Assembly (NCBI GenBank): GCA_028386065.3
Contig: JAKUCV010007537.1
Location: forward strand, 98,061-162,060
Direction: 5' to 3'
Source: Turnera subulata
Taxonomy: Eukaryota; Streptophyta; Magnoliopsida; Malpighiales; Passifloraceae
DNA length: 64,000 nt
The translations under genes and the position numbers were made by a program. Shown here in pieces: positions 12,070-22,152 of the stretch. How positions within the stretch are numbered: the stretch's first letter is position 1; every line of letters starts with the position of its first letter. The notes beneath the pieces were generated by a model, which was given only the letters and a program-made list of their open reading frames with translations, made no database searches and was not told where the DNA came from.

Positions 12070-14119
12070 GCTAATTAAGATAGCATGTAGTGGGAAAAAA
12101 AGAAGAAGAACTAAGAGTAATAATAATTAATTAAACTACATACAGAGAGGAAGAGAAAAAAGAAAAGAAGACAACATTGGGGCAGGAGGATGTGTGTGAC
12201 TTGTTCATCTATTAGCACTTGGGCGGTAGGCCGCAATCAAATTTTGAATCAATAACATTTTTATATGCTAATCTTTCCGAGTAGTTGGATGTTTGCGGAT
12301 GGGTCCGTCAGACTGCTATTAATTGCATATTTTTTTTTTTTCACCAAGCTATTTCGGTCATAGTTGGAAATTTAGACCTTAGGATTGGAGAAAAAACAAC
12401 ACCCAATAGTTAGTTAATTTTTTTAATATTCTTGCGATCAAGCATGGGTCCCATACAATCTCCGCTCTGGTCTGCCATAATTAGAATTTATTTTGTCCTT
12501 ATGCTTTTGCCGACATTACTCTTTAGAGAAAAAAAAAATGAAAGATATGACGAAACTAAATCCTTGACAGGCACTGCCCCAACGTGATCATAGACAGCAA
12601 GCATTTGTATAATTGAGGGGAGAAATTAATAATACACGTGACTTGTGATTGGTTCGACCACAATATTTTTAAATTGGATGAAAGTAATATTACTCTCATC
12701 TTCTAATTCTTAATTAGTTGGTTCTTCAGGCTTTATATGTGAATAATGATTGATAGGAATTTCAGTTTTTGAACTTTTTTTTTTGGAAAAATTTAGTTTT
12801 TGAATTATTTGGTAAAAACTAAAAGGTGATATTATTTCTTATAACTAAAAGGTGATGAGATTATTTTTGATAGACGAACGCACACACAATCACTAAAAGG
12901 TTATGTTATTTCTTATAACTAAAAGGTGAATATTAGATTCAAACTCAAATCTCCAGCTTCATCGAATATCATTTTTACACCCGAAGTATTTTTCATAAAT
13001 CTACAATAATACAATATATTAGTGACACAATTTGGAAACACATGCGTATATATTAATTAATTATTTGAAGTTAAGAGTGTCAATTCTGCCACAACTGAAA
13101 ATTAATAACAAATTTTGTAGTTTTTTGTCTGAAAATTAAGCTATAACATCTGGGGCATTGATGATCACATCATATATATAATCCCGAAGAAGATTTATAT
13201 AAATTTAGTATTTCAAATCATATGATGATGATGCTTATTATTCCCCTAGAACTAAGTATATTTTGAGCGTGCTGGCAAAATACTAGCCAAGCATTCATGT
13301 CGTGGTGTTTCCTGCCCAGCTCATCAATTCTCATCCCATAGATCTTGTTCGACTTTGTTAAATCAATCACAACTACCAAAATCCTGATATCAGTTAGGCT
13401 AGCAATATTATATATCTTGGAAAATGTTTCGGCAAATCAATTTTTTTATATTACCAACAAATAATTTAGTTAATATAAACCAACAAAAATGATAAAATTG
13501 GACCCATCATGAACCAGAAAAACTATTTATCTGGTATATAAAATTTGTCTGTATACTAATTATGTGTTGAATTTATGTGTCGATGTAGTCTTAAGTGTAC
13601 ATTTCTGGAAACCGTGCCCCAAGGAAGATGCCTTTCTTTATGATTATTTTCTTCTAGTCTTATGATCCTTCCAACAAATCAAGATACACTGAGGATCCGC
13701 GGGACCAATAATAAGGTGGAAACTAAAATCAGGATGGATTATCATGCTGGGTGTCAATCACGTGGTGCTTATCTGGACAAAATATAATATATATATATAT
13801 ATTATTTCGTTTATTTGACAATTATTTTACCTGGAGCTTCATTTGCATGGGTTATGTGTATTACTCATGCTATAAATTCTTGATTGACATTCAGAATGCC
13901 ATACATAAATTTTATGGTTCCTATTTTATGGTATGTGATGCGGCTTTACATTGTTATGAAAGTCATCTTCATAAGCAAATCTTTTGTTTTTTTTTTTTTC
14001 TTTCCTTCCTCCCTTCTACATGAGTATCTATTATTGTGAGACAATCCATCACTAATTTTTTGGAGACTCCGTTTCTTCACATCTCCAATGTGTTCGTGGA
14101 TGACCTTGTTAATATGGTC
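12070..14119. other. Gene-free AT-rich interval with a local duplication
   Basis: About 2 kb upstream of the dioxygenase promoter with no supported gene. A segment of about 38 bases built around ACTAAAAGGTGA occurs twice, at about 12818-12855 and 12892-12929, differing at a few positions. The remainder is oligo(A/T)-rich. Confidence 0.5.
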
Positions 14120-14621
14120 TGTTGGGAAAAACAGCAAAAGATTCGCGAAAAATAAAAGGAGACACAAAGATTTTAACGTGGTTCGGCCTTAATCTTGCCT
14201 ACGTCCACGGACTACAAATCTTCCACTAATATAAAATTAGTATGTTTACAAAGGAGAGATTTTCCTAAAATAAATTTAGGAGTAAGATAAACTAATAGGG
14301 ACTAAGAAAAATATCACAATATTTTTCTTTTAAAAATTCCCCTATCTTCCTCTCTCTTTATTTCTTCTCTTCTCTCTCCCTCCCACTCTCTTTCTACTCT
14401 TCTCGTTATTTCTGCACAAAATGGGATACAAGAATGTTAGAAATATACTGCCTATATATAGGCACCATATGCATGTCCAAACCGCGTGTGAAGGCTGCTA
14501 ATCTTTGAAAAACAATTTTCAAAGATTGCAGCTGCCAACCTTTGCCCAACATTATTGACCAAAAGAAACGGTGCCTACCTTCCTCCCTTTTTTGACCAAT
14601 TAATTCAGTCCATACCTAACA
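14120..14621. mobile_element. Solo LTR with perfect 5-bp target duplication
   Basis: The element starts TGTTGGGAAAA and ends CATACCTAACA, so it has TG...CA ends with a short inverted match (TGTTGGG/TGTTAGG). It is 502 bases long. TGGTC occurs immediately before (14115-14119) and after (14622-14626), a perfect target-site duplication. Inside is a block containing AACGTGGTTCGGC and CCTACGTCCACGG, which I recall from LTRs of plant retrotransposons, and a TATATATAGG promoter-like site near 14453. No internal domain or second LTR is present, so it is a recombined solo LTR. Confidence 0.9.
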
Positions 14622-14828
14622 TGGTCCAACGGCCATATCCAAATTAACCAAAAATATCGTTTTTTATGTAATTATGTAAGCAATAATGTCAATATCTAAT
14701 CTTATATTCAAAGTTGAGAAAATGACCAAATGCTTATTATTTTGTCCTGATTTAAAGGTATTTGTGCGGATTAAGATTGTAAAAATGCTCGTGTACTATA
14801 AAGTATAACCCAGGGTTTGGGGAGTTTT

Positions 14829-15182
14829 ACTTTTTAGTACCCAAACTTATCAATTAGTACCAATCTTGTACCTTATTTTTTTTTTACCAATTATATACCC
14901 GAACGTTTTTACATCTGCAATGATTGCATGCCTCGGACAATTGCCTGGGCAGAGATGTCATGTGACAACGAGTGTTATTACATAGAATTTTTAAAGGTAG
15001 ATCTCACTATTTTTGTGCTTTAAAAATCCATGTGGCACCATTTATATGCTGCCATGTAGCATCTCTACCAAACAATGGCTTGAAGTAATGATTGGTATAT
15101 TTGGGTTATATGATTGGTTATAAATTTTTCTGAGTACACGATTGGTACAAAATTAATAGCTAGTAAGGGTACTAAAAATCGT
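14829..15182. mobile_element. MITE-like element with imperfect terminal inverted repeats
   Basis: The left arm (14831-14871) contains TTTTTAGTACCC and GTACCAATCTTGTAC. The right arm (15134-15180), read in reverse complement, contains ATTTTTAGTACCC and GTACCAATCGTGTAC in the same order. The two ends therefore form ~45-base imperfect inverted repeats around about 350 bases with no ORF. I could not identify a clear target duplication, so the boundaries are approximate and the superfamily is open. Confidence 0.55.
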
Positions 15183-15623
15183 CAAAATCTATAATCCATA
15201 AGCAAAATCTACTCAATTCTACTGAATGAATGATTTTTCAAGAACACACAAGCAAGGTAAAGAGAGTGAAACCAAAATTTTAATGATATGCCTTGATGCT
15301 TTCAGGTAGATGGCTGCCTTTTATAGTTAGACAAAAATGTAGTTTGTTAACGCTCTACTACTTTCTTCTTAAAGCTTCTAATGCACAACTATCTTTGAAA
15401 AGAGACAAAGCAATGTCTCTTTGGTGGATTGGAGAAGAAATAAACAACCCCAGTCTTGCCAACACTATTTGTAGTGTAGTAGTATTTTCTTTGGATTGAA
15501 TTCCAATGAGTCATGAGTTCGATACGAGTGGGTGGGATTGAAAGGTTTGGGGGTTTGGAGTTGTTGGTAGTTATGTAATTCCAATGTACCAAAAAAAAAA
15601 AATAACCCACTTTCCACCAATCG

Positions 15624-15725
15624 TACATAAACAACTCATCTTCCTCAATAAACCATCAAATTTATCATTTGTCTACCGTTCCTACATAAACAATTCATCT
15701 TATTCAATAAACCATCAAATTTATC
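15624..15725. repeat. Two tandem copies of a ~43-base unit
   Basis: TACATAAACAACTCATCTTC begins a 43-base unit at 15624-15666, and a near copy lies at 15683-15725. A third, partial copy (CCTACATAAACAACTCA) appears beyond the tRNA near 16001. Confidence 0.75.
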
Positions 15726-15863
15726 CTTTATTTTGATTTGAACTTTTAGATTTGGCAAATATTAAGAATACTTTAATTAATTATTGTTTAAATTGTATTT
15801 TCTATTAGGCGGATAAAAAATACTCACCTATACTTTAATTAATTATGAATATTAAAATGTATT

Positions 15864-15937
15864 GGTCCCGTAGCTCAGTTGGTTAGAGCGTTGGTCTTAT
15901 GAGCCGAAGGTCGCGGGTTCGAGCCCCGCCGGGACCA
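15864..15937 (+). tRNA. tRNA-Ile (anticodon UAU)
   Basis: 74 bases with a complete cloverleaf: acceptor GGTCCCG/CGGGACC, D arm GCTC/GAGC, anticodon stem TTGGT/GCCGA with loop CTTATGA, T arm GCGGG-TTCGAGC-CCCGC and discriminator A. The anticodon at 15898-15900 is TAT, reading AUA isoleucine codons. No intron and no encoded CCA (the gene ends ...GGGACC-A). A-box TAGCTCAGTTGG and B-box GGTTCGAGCCC match the Pol III internal promoter. The next strong T run is TTTTTT near 15990. Confidence 0.95.
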
Positions 15938-17288
15938 ATTTGAGCATGTTAAATTACAAGTATAATTATGTATTAAGAATTTATCTGCCAATCTTTTTTC
16001 ACCTACATAAACAACTCAGCTTCATAAAAATTATTATTTGCCAAAAACCATTATATTTCACTTCATATTAACTCGTCCGTTGTCCAAATTTAGTTATGAA
16101 ATTCCTAGGGCCCTTCTCAAGCACAGGTCTGTTTTCCGATCCTCTTTTCTTAAGAAATTCCTTGGGCCCATCTTAGAGGATAGCGCGGTTTTTGGCCCAT
16201 CAAATGATAATTAAAAGGAGAAGAAAGGTTAAAACTTAAAACATCATAATAAAAGTAAAAATAGAGTGCTGTTAATTAACACACAATATCCGATTTTATC
16301 AAACTCTTATCCCACTATAATACAGAAGGGACAAAAGTATAGTTAGACTCAATTCAAAGATTTTATCAAAAAAAAAAAAAATCAATTCAAAGATTACAGT
16401 GATCAATATAACATCACATCCAAGTTTCTATTGAGCAGAACAAAATTCAACTAGTAAATACTGTGATGTTGCGATTTTTTACTTTAAATAAAAGAATTGC
16501 AACATTGTGTCTCAGTTACATCCAGTAATTTCATTACAAATGTAGCAGCTTCAAGTAGGTTTTCCCTGAAACAGCAGGGTCTCTTGAAGCCAAGTACATC
16601 ACTGAATTTCCTGATATTTACTTGCAAGTTAAAGAATTTCCTGCTGTGAACCTAATCGATCAAATTAGCCACTGCATTTCACTCCCGAAGCTGGAAAACT
16701 AATTAGGCATGAATTTCGTCAAGAACAAACTGCACTATAGAGGATCAGAGTTTGATGAAAAGCAAATATATGATCTTATTATTAACTTGATAAAATCTTT
16801 TGAAACAATTACTGATCAAAAGACTGAAAGAGTTAAGAAGAACCACCACCGCCAAGAAAAAACAAATTTGTTTACTTGACAACTGCACAAAGACACTGGT
16901 CATATGCTACGGAAAATAACTGAAATAGTCTATCTAGTTAACTAAATAAAAATTTTGAGAGTAAAAATAGTCAAATTCGAGCCAGGTCCGCCCGTAAGGG
17001 TAAAATCTCTCATAGCTGATTTTCTTTGCATGAATCGAAGTTACAATATATCTATATCACATAGGCAAAAATTGGAGGACGGACCGGTAATTAAGATGCA
17101 AAACTAACTTGTGTTGGTATCTCTGGAGAAGGGTTGGGGTCCCTTAAACATCAACCAGGCTTCAAATCATGGTGTGTTAGTGCCGATGGAAGTCCGGGAG
17201 AAATTAGTCATGTGTTGACGGGATCCTGCACTGGTTACATGGTTTTTTATATATATTGCCAATTAATACGCTAACTTCGTGTCAGACA
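15938..17288. other. Intergenic; contains the displaced 3' flank of the coiled-coil gene
   Basis: No supported ORF. Positions ~16627-16825 are similar to ~20867-21071, the sequence just downstream of the second coiled-coil paralogue. Here the block is separated from the gene's stop codon by about 440 unrelated bases (~16840-17281). Those bases could be an insertion or a 3' UTR intron, since CTTTCAG precedes the block on the minus strand. Confidence 0.6.
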
Positions 17289-17888
17289 TCAGGATTGGCT
17301 TGTGTTGCTTTGGGTTGTCCTTGGAAGAGCCTGGGTTAAATGAACAGACAAGGCATAGTTCCTCATCTCAAGAACTCTCACCTTCTCCTGATACTCTCCA
17401 ACCAACCGCTTCAGGTTCTCGGATTCTCGAACGCTTTCCTCCATCTTCAACCGCAGTTCCCGCTGGCTCACCACCGTCCGCTTGAGCAAGTCAATTATCT
17501 TCCACAAGTTCTCCACCTTCCTCTTCAGCTCCGCCTTCTCGCCGGCGACACTACGCGCCGCCTCTTCACGGACGCTATCCTCGAGAGCTTTCAACGCTCT
17601 ATTGACCCGGGTTCTGGCATCGTCCATGCTGGTGGCGCGCATCAATATCTCGTCTACAAAGAGGCTGACCCATTGATCTGATGATGATCCCCCGTCCAAA
17701 GGAAAGTCGAGGCTGCTATTGTCGTTTGATGTTTGGGTTTGATCAACAACAGGAGGTCTTGTATCAAGAGGAGGAGGGGTATATGCTTGTTTTGCAAGAT
17801 AGGGTGATTTTTGTTCCTCTGTGGATAACAAAGAAAGCTCTTGTAGCTGCCTGATGATGGTGGACTCGGGATCATTATCGTTCCACAT
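17289..17888 (-). CDS. CUE-protein-related coiled-coil protein, copy 1 (C-terminus frameshifted)
   Basis: An intronless frame of 199 residues from the ATG at 17888; the longer frame upstream begins only with TTG. The core SSSDQWVSLFVDEILMRATS, followed by MDDARTRVNRALKALE and a long coiled coil ending in MRNYALSVHLTQAL, matches the C-terminal half of plant CUE-domain proteins such as At5g32440. The N-terminal CUE (ubiquitin-binding) domain is absent. The family normally ends in PDVF. Here ANPDV-stop is still encoded, but in the +1 frame just past the actual reading frame, so a one-base indel changed the last ~15 residues. Function unknown. The paralogue at 21072-21659 keeps the normal end. 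Confidence 0.75.
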   Translation of the reverse strand: MWNDNDPESTIIRQLQELSLLSTEEQKSPYLAKQAYTPPPLDTRPPVVDQTQTSNDNSSLDFPLDGGSSSDQWVSLFVDEILMRATSMDDARTRVNRALKALEDSVREEAARSVAGEKAELKRKVENLWKIIDLLKRTVVSQRELRLKMEESVRESENLKRLVGEYQEKVRVLEMRNYALSVHLTQALPRTTQSNTSQS

Positions 17889-18000
17889 CCCTTCCCTCGC
17901 CGGAGAGAGAAAGAACAATTGGGTTTGGATGGATTGATTGTTGTTGAATGATTAGGGCGGTTTCTGTAATTGGTTTTTGTGTGGAGAAAGGTACTGGTCC

Positions 18001-18007
18001 TTTTATA
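18001..18007 (-). promoter_or_regulatory. TATA box of coiled-coil copy 1
   Basis: The minus strand reads TATAAAA within CCTATAAAAGG, about 115 bases upstream of the ATG at 17888. A transcription start near 17970 is expected. Confidence 0.6.
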
Positions 18008-18008
18008 G

Positions 18009-18864
18009 GTTTATGGGTTTATTAATCCTTTTCGTTTACGGAGTAGAAAAACAACTCCACTAAGGAATATTTGATAAGTAGACTACACAGAACGGAAATT
18101 ATACGGGGAAAAAAATTGTTTAAAATAGTCACCGCTTGCTCCCCTCTCTCAATTTATTGACCCAATTAGGGAGAATTGGGTGTTCCCGGATTTCCCAAGG
18201 CTAGTAGCTAGGAGAGTTCACTTTCCTTCTTCTCCAAGTATGAGTGTGCTTTGGGTGATCGGTAGGGTACATCTATTGTTATAATTGGTTGCATAATTCT
18301 GTTGATAATGATATACGTTCAGTTGCAACTTATAATATTTTAATTTATAAGTAGTATATTTTCGGGTGTTTCTCACAAGGTTTTGCATTATTTTTTATCG
18401 TTTATATAATTATTATTTTATTCAATTAACAGATTTAATTTGAAATCATCTAAATATGCCACATACAGGTTGATTATTTTTGTATTGTATTGTTATGATT
18501 TAAAAATTCGTAGTAGAACAATTATTATCCAGATCTTAAGATAATTTCTTAAAGACATTTTACTTTCATGTATTTATTTATGGACTAAACATACTACTAT
18601 ACTATATTGTAATTATAAAAAATATGTTCTTTTTGCTAATTATGATTAATTATATCCCTTATAGAGAATTTATGCGGCAATCCTCTATTTCGCATTTTAG
18701 CATTTTGTCTTTTTATAGGCCTGTAATATTAAGAACTGTGCTAGTCTGGGAGGTAAGCTTTATTGGTTAGTTGTATCGTGCTATGTTTCTTCCTATATTA
18801 AATATAACTTATGGTTCGACAAAAAGAAGTTTGATGCCACGTTGAATTGGTTGCTTCCTCAGGT
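18009..18864. other. Intergenic, AT-rich
   Basis: Upstream DNA of coiled-coil copy 1, running to the left target duplication of the hAT-like element at 18857-18864. No gene or RNA seen. Confidence 0.5.
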
Positions 18865-19757
18865 TAGGGGTGAGCAAAACGTCGGTTCGGCATATGCCGT
18901 GCCGACTCATGAATCAGTATCACTGTGCCGAAGGGTCATTTTTCCGACCGATGCAGCCGATTTGGACCTCATGCCGATCGGCATGGTGCCGATTAATACC
19001 GACGTCGGCTCGGCACGGTATGAAGCCCACCGATGCCGACAAGACATGCACCAGATCTGCCCCTCATCTTCCCTCATCTTTCACTGAGATCTGCTAAATC
19101 TAATCTCTACCCAAAGTAAAACACAAAAAAATCTGCAATTGCATTTATGGAGAAGAACTGACAAAGGACGTGGCTATGATGGCACTTGAGGATGAGGGTG
19201 AGATTCTTAGTGATGTTGGTTGTTGGCAGAGATGCGGTGGAAGAGGCCGTTGTGGAGGAGATGCGGTGGAGAAGTCGTGATGGACAGTGGAGAAGGCGTG
19301 GTGGACGGTGGAGACGACGTGGTGGAGATTGCAGAGGCTTTTAAGTTTTTTTCTTTTTCTTTTGAACTTGTGGGCTGTGGCTGACTCGTTAGGGTGGTGG
19401 AGGAAGGGCGTGCGCCGGTGCTGCTCCACGAGGAAGAAAAGAAAGAAAGAGAGAGTGAAGGGTTTTAGGTTAGAGATTGATTTTTTATTTAATGACTTCA
19501 GTTGGGCTGGGTTAAGTTTTAGGGTGGAGTAATATTGGTTGGGCTTTGGAATGTAAAGATTGGGCTGGGTATTTGGGTGGGCTGTCGGTATCGGCCTGTG
19601 CCAAAAACCGAATGTGCAAACCCGATGCCGACCGACTTCTTTCACCCCTTTATTCGGCTCGGCACAAATCCAGGGTATGGCTCTAAGTTTCCACAAATTT
19701 CGAGCCGATACCGTCGGTATTCGGTCGGTATCGGCTCGGGAATTTTGCTCTCCCCTA
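18865..19757. mobile_element. Non-autonomous hAT-type element with 8-bp target duplication
   Basis: The ends are TAGGGGTGAGCAAAA and, in reverse complement, TAGGGGAGAGCAAAA. These are short imperfect terminal inverted repeats of the kind found on plant hAT elements. CCTCAGGT lies directly outside both ends (18857-18864 and 19758-19765), a perfect 8-bp duplication as expected for hAT. The 893-base body has GC-rich arms with repeated CGGTATCGG/GCCGA words and no transposase. Removing it restores a continuous AT-rich sequence. Chance frames inside are not genes. Confidence 0.9.
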
Positions 19758-19765
19758 CCTCAGGT

Positions 19766-21071
19766 TGCCAATAAGTAGAACATGAGAGCTTTTCATATTT
19801 GTCCCTCCACTCCTAGTGATGTTTTTTGCAGGCAGTGTACTAGTCCCATATATATATTGAATTCTTCTTACAATTAGTGGACTCACCATTGATTTGTTAA
19901 AGGGCCGACATTTTGAAAGTTGCCGTTCCTCAAGTAATGTGCCACTCCTTCCATGGCCAGATCCAAGCTTTTTCAGCCAGAATAGAACCTGATTTTGAAA
20001 TTTGAGAGCAATAAACACTGTTTGTACTCTAATAAAAACCCACCAGTGATGTGACATGCCCAAATACTAGGCCCCACACATTATATGCCAAAGATAAGCC
20101 CGAGAAGCCCATCATCAAGAAGACCCCCTACGGTGGCCCATCGACACTGAGCCCACTCAAACCACCTCCGAGCCTATAAATATCTCGGGCCTCACTCAAA
20201 GGAGGGGGATGGCCCTCGGGAGAACGCACCAGCACAGCAGACCGGATCCTATCCGGAAGCCCGGCCCAACGTCTACACGAGTGGGGACGGCCCCTACTCC
20301 CCGTGCAACATTGATTAAGATTCTGACCAAACTAGTTGGCATCAGTTGTGGTGGTGCTTTTAGTGGTTATGGTTGTTTAAATTGAAGCTTTGATTAAGAT
20401 GGCAGCTCCTCCTATAGTCGATGTCTTATTGTCGATTTCTCTATAGTGGGGTTGGGGTTGGCTTCTTTGTTATCGGTTCTCTCTTTTATTGAATTGAGAT
20501 TGTTGAAAATTAGATATTGATTACCCAATGTGGGTGTTTAACTTGGAATTTCACTTGTATTTAGTTAGTTTTTTTTTTTTGGTGAATAATTGATGTCACG
20601 AGATAGTGGTGGTGGTAATGATCCGGGGATGTGCGTTTACAAAATGCAAGTTACAGAGGAATTATAGAAAGTTCTTACACTAGCTCGGTTACATTAGTTA
20701 GTCAATTATGGTACCCTACTTCAGGCAAACAAACAATGGTTTTATATTACAGAAAAATAGATATTCCACCCTCATTGCATCTTTGCCTTCTATTTTGATC
20801 CCGGTGTATATTTGTCTACTGCTGTTAGAACAATTAGTTCCTTACCCAAATAAAAATCTAATGATAGTCAAAGAATTTCCTGCTGCGAAACCAATTGGCC
20901 TAACTGGCCCCTGCATCTCCCTCGGGAAGCGGGAAAACTAGTAAGGCATGAATCCCGTCAAGAACAAAGCACAGTAAAGAATCACAATTTGATAAAAAGC
21001 AAACAAATATGATCTTATTATTAATTACTGAATAAAATCTTTTAAAACAACTGTTAATCCAACTGATCAAA
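19766..21071. other. Intergenic with an LTR-like GC-rich block
   Basis: AT-rich sequence around the 20050-20310 block. The last ~200 bases (20867-21071) are the 3' flank of coiled-coil copy 2 and match the block at 16627-16825. Confidence 0.5.
20050..20310 (+). repeat. GC-rich TRIM/solo-LTR-like block
   Basis: 261 bases starting TGTGACATGCCC and ending CCCCGTGCAACA, with a CTATAAATA promoter-like site near 20176. It is far richer in GC than its surroundings. The TG...CA ends and internal TATA resemble a short LTR, but the flanking five bases do not match, so the identification is tentative. Confidence 0.4.
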
Positions 21072-21659
21072 TCAGAAAACATCAGGGTTGCCGCGGTATG
21101 CGGTGAAACTATTCCCGCAGCCGCCCAAAGCTTGGCTCAGGTGAACAGTGAGCCCGTAATTCTTCGCCTCGAGAATCTTTATCTTCTCCTCACACTGCGA
21201 CGTCGCCTCCCTGTACACGTTCAACTCTTTCTCTTTCTCCGCCAATCGCTGCTGCTGTATCCCCACGGCGCGTCTTAGCACCGCGTTCTCTTTACCCAGG
21301 ACCTCCACCCTCGCCGTCGCGGCCGCGGCCTCCTCCCCGTAGTGCCTCGCCGCCTCCTCGCCGACCCTCCCGGCGACCGCTTGCTCCAGCGCCTCCACCG
21401 CCCTAGCGGCGCGTGACTTGGCGTCCTCCATGCTGATGGCGCTTAGCATCTCCCTCACGAAGTATTCCACCCACTCCCCGGCGCCGTTCGTCGGGATCTG
21501 GGGAGGAGGGCTAATCGGGTCTGTGTTTTCTTCGGGTCGGGGGACGAATACGGGCAGGGCATGGTGGCGGGCCTTCTTCTGGGTCGGGTAGAAGGAGTAC
21601 TCGTCCTCAAAAAGATAACTTCTTTTCGATCCAACAGGTGCTGCTACAGCCACGGCCAT
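21072..21659 (-). CDS. CUE-protein-related coiled-coil protein, copy 2
   Basis: An intronless frame of 195 residues. It opens with SKRSYLFEDE, like the nuclear-signal-type start of plant CUE proteins. It continues with GEWVEYFVREMLSAISMEDA, an Ala-rich coiled coil, and NYGLTVHLSQAL, and ends in the family signature GNPDVF. The CUE domain expected between the N-terminal basic part and the WVEYFV segment is missing; only a short Pro-rich linker is present. The coding sequence is very GC-rich compared with copy 1 and the flanks. It probably forms a coiled-coil dimer; no biochemical role is known to me. It is divergent from the hydrolase gene, with starts 494 bases apart. Confidence 0.8.
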   Translation of the reverse strand: MAVAVAAPVGSKRSYLFEDEYSFYPTQKKARHHALPVFVPRPEENTDPISPPPQIPTNGAGEWVEYFVREMLSAISMEDAKSRAARAVEALEQAVAGRVGEEAARHYGEEAAAATARVEVLGKENAVLRRAVGIQQQRLAEKEKELNVYREATSQCEEKIKILEAKNYGLTVHLSQALGGCGNSFTAYRGNPDVF

Positions 21660-22152
21660 GTTTGATGCTGTTAATAGAATTTGATGGTTAATCGAGAGAG
21701 AATAGAGAGCGACTCAGTATTGTCGTCGATTGAGATTTGTGTTTTGTGAATTTTGAAAGGTGTTCATTGTGTTTTTATATATAGAGGACGTGGAGGAGCC
21801 GCGTATATTTTACGAATTCTTGTTTTACAAGGAGAAGTCAAGATGAACCGACCTTAGGGTTTCTATTTGAAATATGTTTCTTTTTCTTTTATCCGTTTGT
21901 ACTTTGTATACAGGAATAAAAGTTTTTAATTTTGGCGGCAAAAAGACAAAAAAAGAAAGTCCGGGAAAATAAAAATAAAAATCTGAAAAGAGGCTTTTGG
22001 CTTGAAGGCGGCCACAACTCCAAATACACACCAGCCACATAAATCCCACATATATGTTTTTCTCTATTTAACACCTTTATTTTATTGTCCTTCGATTGTC
22101 CCACTAAAGGCTTCAGCTTTGAGTGTCTCTTTAGTGACATTTTGTTAGTTTT
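21660..22152. promoter_or_regulatory. Short shared (divergent) promoter region
   Basis: 493 bases separate the ATG of the minus-strand coiled-coil gene and the ATG of the plus-strand hydrolase gene. A TATA box on minus, TATATATAAA at 21774-21783, serves the coiled-coil gene. No strong TATA was found for the hydrolase, in keeping with a plastid housekeeping gene. Confidence 0.5.

Noticed and set aside
16860..16885. Possible last exon of coiled-coil copy 1 (minus frame LGGGGSS-stop near the displaced 3' flank)
   Set aside because: Resembles the ALGGCGNS of copy 2, but no usable donor joins it in frame, and the original PDV end is still present at 17282.
19145..19696. 183-codon minus-strand frame
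   Set aside because: Lies entirely inside the hAT-type non-autonomous element, is low-complexity and matches no transposase.
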